Assembly: GCA_030673735.1 (NCBI GenBank)
Contig: DAOVIK010000065.1
Span: forward strand, 1 to 7,919
Direction: 5' to 3'
DNA from: Anaerolineae bacterium
Lineage (GTDB): Bacteria > Chloroflexota > Anaerolineae > Anaerolineales > E44-bin32
Length of the DNA: 7,919 bases
In this document: positions 5,691 through 7,919 of the stretch, piece after piece
How the letters are laid out: every line of letters begins with the position of its first letter
Position numbering within the stretch: position 1 is the first letter of the stretch
Notes under the pieces: model-generated
What the model saw: only the letters and a program-made list of their open reading frames with translations
The model's database searches: none
What the model was told of the DNA's origin: nothing
Made by a program: the position numbers and the translations under genes

Positions 5691-6449
5691 ATGAATTTCG
5701 CTCTCTACATGCCGCCCTTCGGCGATTTCTCCGATCCACGCACGCTTGCATCGCTGGCGCAAGACGCCGAATCAGCCGGCTGGGACGGGTTCTTCCTTTG
5801 GGATCACGTGGCCTTGGATTGGCCGGGCACTGTCGTGGACCCCTGGATTGCCTTGGCAGCGGTTGCCGCGCAAACCGAGGGAATCCGTCTCGGCCCGTTG
5901 GTGACGCCCTTGCCGCGCCGCCGGCCGTGGAAGGTGGCGCGCGAGGCGGTGTCGCTGGATCATCTCTCCCAAGGCAGGGTGGTGCTTGGCGCAGGACTGG
6001 GAATCCTGCCCGAGGAGTTCGAGAACCTTGGCGACGAAGGCGATCTCAAGGTGCGCGCCAGCATGCTTGACGAAGGGCTGGAGGTGCTGGCGGGTCTCTG
6101 GAGCGGTGAACCGTTCAGCTTCGAGGGCGAGCATTACCGCATCAAGGAGGCGCACTTCCTCCCGAAGTCGCTGCAAGAACCGCGCATTCCCATCTGGGTT
6201 GCGGGTTTATGGCCCGCCAAGGCTCCCTTCCGGCGTGCGGCGCGATGGGACGGAGTCTTCCCGCTCAACCAGCCGGATCTGTATCAGGCCTTGACGCCGC
6301 AGCAGATCAAGGACGTGGTGGCATACATTGGCGAACACCGGACTTCGAACGCACCCTTCGAGGTCCTGCATCGAGGAACCACCTCCGGCGAGGATCGAGC
6401 GCAAGATCTCGAGATCGTTGCTGCTTATGCCGAAGCCGGCGCGACATGA
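5691..6449 (+). CDS. LLM-class flavin-dependent oxidoreductase (luciferase-like), cut by an in-frame TGA
   Basis: Member of the bacterial-luciferase-like monooxygenase superfamily: a TIM barrel using FMN or F420 to oxidise an unknown substrate in the cytosol. Visible motifs are MNFALYMPPFGDF at the N-terminus, AESAGWDGFFLWDHV (26-40), VDPWIALAAVAAQTE (49-63), IRLGPLVTPLPRRRPWKVARE (65-85), SLDHLSQGRVVLGAGLG (88-104), EGLEVLAGLWSGEPFSFEGEHY (128-149) and IPIWVAGLWP (166-175). GAGGG at 5680-5684 lies 6 bases before the ATG. The frame stops at 252 residues with TGA at 6447-6449. The next 34 codons in the same frame continue the family's C-terminus, so the full protein would be 287 residues. The LLM family is clear; the cofactor and substrate are not. 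It is divergent from panB with a spacer of about 270 bases. Loss of the last helix probably harms the protein. Confidence 0.88.
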   Translation: MNFALYMPPFGDFSDPRTLASLAQDAESAGWDGFFLWDHVALDWPGTVVDPWIALAAVAAQTEGIRLGPLVTPLPRRRPWKVAREAVSLDHLSQGRVVLGAGLGILPEEFENLGDEGDLKVRASMLDEGLEVLAGLWSGEPFSFEGEHYRIKEAHFLPKSLQEPRIPIWVAGLWPAKAPFRRAARWDGVFPLNQPDLYQALTPQQIKDVVAYIGEHRTSNAPFEVLHRGTTSGEDRAQDLEIVAAYAEAGAT

Positions 6450-6554
6450 TGGCTCGAGAACATCCATCCCTGGCGCTTTGGCTGGGAAGGCGAGGGGGCT
6501 TGGCCGATTGAGGCCATGCGCGAGTACATCAGCAAAGGCCCGCCTAAGCCGTGA
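6450..6554 (+). pseudogene. In-frame 3' remnant of the LLM oxidoreductase gene
   Basis: Directly after the TGA the same frame reads WLENIHPWRFGWEGEG, then AWPIEAMREYISKGPPKP and a TGA at 6552-6554. Relatives of this family, as I recall them, have a C-terminus of the form GATWWLE...PWRFGW...WPIEAMRERI...GPP. This shows that codon 253 was TGG (Trp) and is now TGA, a single G-to-A change at 6449. The window's panB and membrane-protein genes use TGA as a true stop, so reassignment of TGA to Trp is unlikely. Confidence 0.8.
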
Positions 6555-6789
6555 GCAATATATAGCGATCGCGGTTGCCGCTCGCGCCCGCGCTCAATTT
6601 ATCGCGGCCGGGTACTACTTGGGTTCGCTCCGTAGTTTTTCAACAACCGATACACCATCAAGGGGACTCCCTTCTGTATTCTGGAAGGTCGGCGTCAAGA
6701 GGGCGTTGCGTGCGAACACTTATGATTGCAGATGACGCGCCTTGGAGGTCGATCTGGAGTTCACCGCTACGCCGCAAAGGGAGGTACCC

Positions 6790-7272
6790 ATGCAGACAAA
6801 GCAGAACTCGAAATGGATCAAGGGAGCAACCTTCGCACTGATGATGCTTTCCACGCTCGCTTGCTCCCTCTTCGGATTCGACCTGACGGGGACGTCGGGC
6901 CAAACAGTAGAAGTCACGCGTATAGTGCGCGAGACGGTGATCGTTCCGGGCTCAGACACGGTCATCACGGTTGCTCCGGTGATCGTCGAAGTTACCCGCC
7001 AGGTGGAAGTGCCGGTCACAAGAGTCGTCACCGCCGTCCCGCTATCGCCTCCCTTCGATCTTGAGGGCGTCTGGCTTAATCCGGTGACGGGATCGCATAC
7101 CACGATTGTGTGGAAGACGGACCGCTTCATCGTTGCCTCAGTGATCGACGACGACGGAGAGTTCTTTCCGGTCACCGCCTCAAATTGGAGCGACATCATC
7201 CAGTGGGGATACTATGTGCCATCTACTGGACTACAACGTAGTCTTCACGATGACATCGTTGGTCGGGGATAA
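6790..7272 (+). CDS. Small lipoprotein with EVTR-type linker and C-terminal beta domain, frameshifted (copy 1)
   Basis: GGGAGG (6779-6784) is 5 bases before the ATG at 6790, which I prefer over the in-frame ATG at 6742. Residues 1-25 look like a lipoprotein signal: basic start (KQNSKWIK), hydrophobic core (ATFALMMLSTLA), Cys25; the lipobox TLAC is not ideal. Residues 38-84 are a Val/Thr/Arg-rich linker with VEVTR repeated (40-44, 66-70) plus VPVTR, a spacer type I associate with Chloroflexota exported proteins. Residues 89 onward form a compact domain with DLEGVWLNPVTGSHTTIVW, VIDDDGEFFPVT and GYYVPSTG, probably all-beta. After Gly147 the frame shifts: the last 13 residues (LQRSLHDDIVGRG) have no counterpart in copy 2, while the +1 frame continues the homology. 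The product is likely anchored outside the membrane; function unknown. Tandem paralogue of the gene at 7534. Confidence 0.78.
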   Translation: MQTKQNSKWIKGATFALMMLSTLACSLFGFDLTGTSGQTVEVTRIVRETVIVPGSDTVITVAPVIVEVTRQVEVPVTRVVTAVPLSPPFDLEGVWLNPVTGSHTTIVWKTDRFIVASVIDDDGEFFPVTASNWSDIIQWGYYVPSTGLQRSLHDDIVGRG

Positions 7273-7336
7273 CCTGAACTGTGATTGGTACAACGACCAC
7301 GGTGGTTCCGGAACGAGGACGCTGCAACGCCAGTAA
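7232..7336 (+). pseudogene. Out-of-frame 3' end of lipoprotein copy 1
   Basis: Beginning at TAC 7232 the +1 frame reads YNVVFTMTSLVGDNL, then NCDWYNDHGGSGTRTLQRQ and a TAA at 7334-7336. Copy 2 reads YNVTFAMTSLVGDSL at the same place and in frame, which proves the shift. Removing one base (A7230 or C7231) would join this to residue 147 and give a 181-residue protein. Confidence 0.85.
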
Positions 7337-7360
7337 TCGCAAGTTCTTGAAGACCTAGTG

Positions 7361-7389
7361 ACCTGACAGGTTCGAAGGACCTGTCAGGT
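7361..7389 (+). terminator. Rho-independent terminator-like hairpin after lipoprotein copy 1
   Basis: ACCTGACAGGT (7361-7371) and ACCTGTCAGGT (7379-7389) are exact 11-bp complements around a 7-base loop, followed by TTCTTCATT. It lies 24 bases after the TAA that ends the un-shifted frame, where a terminator for the intact gene should sit. The ACCTGACAGGT palindrome is one I recall as recurring in Anaerolineae intergenic regions. Confidence 0.75.
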
Positions 7390-7533
7390 TTCTTCATTGG
7401 CGCAGGTGGATGAACCTCGACTTGTACCAACGTGGAAAACATGGGAGAATCCGCCTACCGCTGGGGGATGTATTTCCAATTCGAGCTGGATGAGATCGGA
7501 GCATGTAGGTTCGACAAACATCTGGAGGCACAA

Positions 7534-7919
7534 ATGCGGTTAAATCGCAAGTGGATCATAGGAACTGTAGCTGCGCTCGTCGTCTTAACAACGCTCTCCT
7601 GCAGTTTTTCGGATTTACTTGGAGCCACGCCCGAAATCCAAATCCGAGAAATTGAAGTCACACGCATCGTCACCGTAGAGCCTCCCGGCCCGCCGATCGA
7701 TCTGGAAGGCGTCTGGCTAAATCCGGTGACGGGATCACACAGCACGATCATTTGGAGGCGGGGCCAATTCGAGGCTGTGTCTGTTATCGACGACGACGGA
7801 GAGTTCTTCCCGGTTACGGATTCGGATTGGGATGGCACAAGGATCCGATGGTCGTATTACGTCCCTTCAACGGGTTACAACGTTACCTTCGCCATGACCT
7901 CGCTAGTCGGCGATAGCCT
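7534..7919 (+). CDS. Small lipoprotein with EVTR-type linker and C-terminal beta domain (copy 2), 3' end outside window
   Basis: GGAGG at 7524-7528 is 5 bases before the ATG at 7534. The frame is open to the window edge (128 full codons). Residues 1-23 form a lipoprotein-like signal: RLNRKWI, then hydrophobic GTVAALVVLTTL, then Cys23 in TLSC. The linker is much shorter than in copy 1, with a single EVTR (41-44) before EPPGPP. The domain from residue 55 closely matches copy 1: IDLEGVWLNPVTGSHSTIIW, SVIDDDGEFFPVT, RWSYYVPSTGYNVTF and MTSLVGD, with conserved DNA as well. It is probably anchored on the outer face of the cell membrane; no enzymatic motif is seen and no named family is recognised. 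By comparison with the restored copy 1, about 20 more residues lie beyond the window. Confidence 0.8.
   Translation, partial: MRLNRKWIIGTVAALVVLTTLSCSFSDLLGATPEIQIREIEVTRIVTVEPPGPPIDLEGVWLNPVTGSHSTIIWRRGQFEAVSVIDDDGEFFPVTDSDWDGTRIRWSYYVPSTGYNVTFAMTSLVGDS

Noticed and set aside
6447..6449. TGA as a recoded Trp or selenocysteine codon
   Set aside because: Other genes here (panB, the membrane protein) end in TGA, the expected residue is Trp and not Cys/Sec, and I see no conserved stem-loop directly after it; a point mutation or sequence error is simpler.
6563..6580. GCGATCGC site reminiscent of cyanobacterial HIP1 repeats
   Set aside because: I noticed a single copy only; it is an 8-base palindrome expected by chance in GC-rich DNA, and nothing else points to cyanobacteria.
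6698..6726. TATGAT at 6721 as a promoter for lipoprotein copy 1
   Set aside because: The hexamer is good, but no -35-like sequence lies 16-18 bases upstream.
7410..7493. 28-codon plus-strand frame between the two lipoprotein genes
   Set aside because: No properly spaced ribosome site, no motif, and it follows a terminator.

Overview
The window looks like a moderately GC-rich bacterial chromosome, most likely from the Chloroflexota (Anaerolineae-like). I base this on three things. Two lipoproteins carry beta-branched 'VEVTR'-type linkers that I associate with that phylum. The intergenic palindromes are of the GTAGGGGC...GCCCCTAC and ACCTGACAGGT...ACCTGTCAGGT kinds, which I recall as common there. 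A short LLM-class flavin oxidoreductase is also present. This is pattern recognition, not a database result.

Layout. At the left edge (1-414, minus strand) lies the N-terminal part of an unrecognised protein that runs off the window and ends in a 10-residue Pro/Glu-rich tandem repeat. A gap of about 600 bases (415-1031) has no convincing gene but holds several near-perfect palindromes. Next come four minus-strand genes that read leftwards, probably from one promoter at 5502-5530: panB (ketopantoate hydroxymethyltransferase, 4559-5416), an unrecognised 422-residue soluble protein (3248-4516), an unrecognised membrane protein with about five TM segments (2689-3207), and an ALDH7/antiquitin-type aldehyde dehydrogenase (1032-2567). 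Gaps are 42, 40 and 121 bases. A hairpin sits in each of the last two gaps, and another follows the ALDH gene.

Divergent from panB, the plus strand carries an LLM-class flavin-dependent oxidoreductase (5691-6449). Its reading frame is cut by a TGA where the family has Trp; the remaining 34 codons are intact to 6554. Two tandem paralogous small lipoprotein genes follow. The first (6790-7272) has a one-base frameshift near 7230 and its original C-terminus is readable in the next frame to 7336. The second (7534 to the window end) is intact as far as it can be seen. A strong terminator-like hairpin (7361-7389) separates them.

Function. PanB makes ketopantoate from 2-oxoisovalerate and methylene-tetrahydrofolate, and ALDH7 enzymes oxidise semialdehydes such as 2-aminoadipate semialdehyde. 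No other pantothenate or lysine pathway gene is present, so the role of the panB/orf422/membrane/ALDH group as a unit is open. That group, with orf422 directly behind panB, is the best candidate here for something undescribed. The two broken frames within 1 kb on the plus strand are the clearest sequence anomalies; they could be real gene decay or consensus errors.
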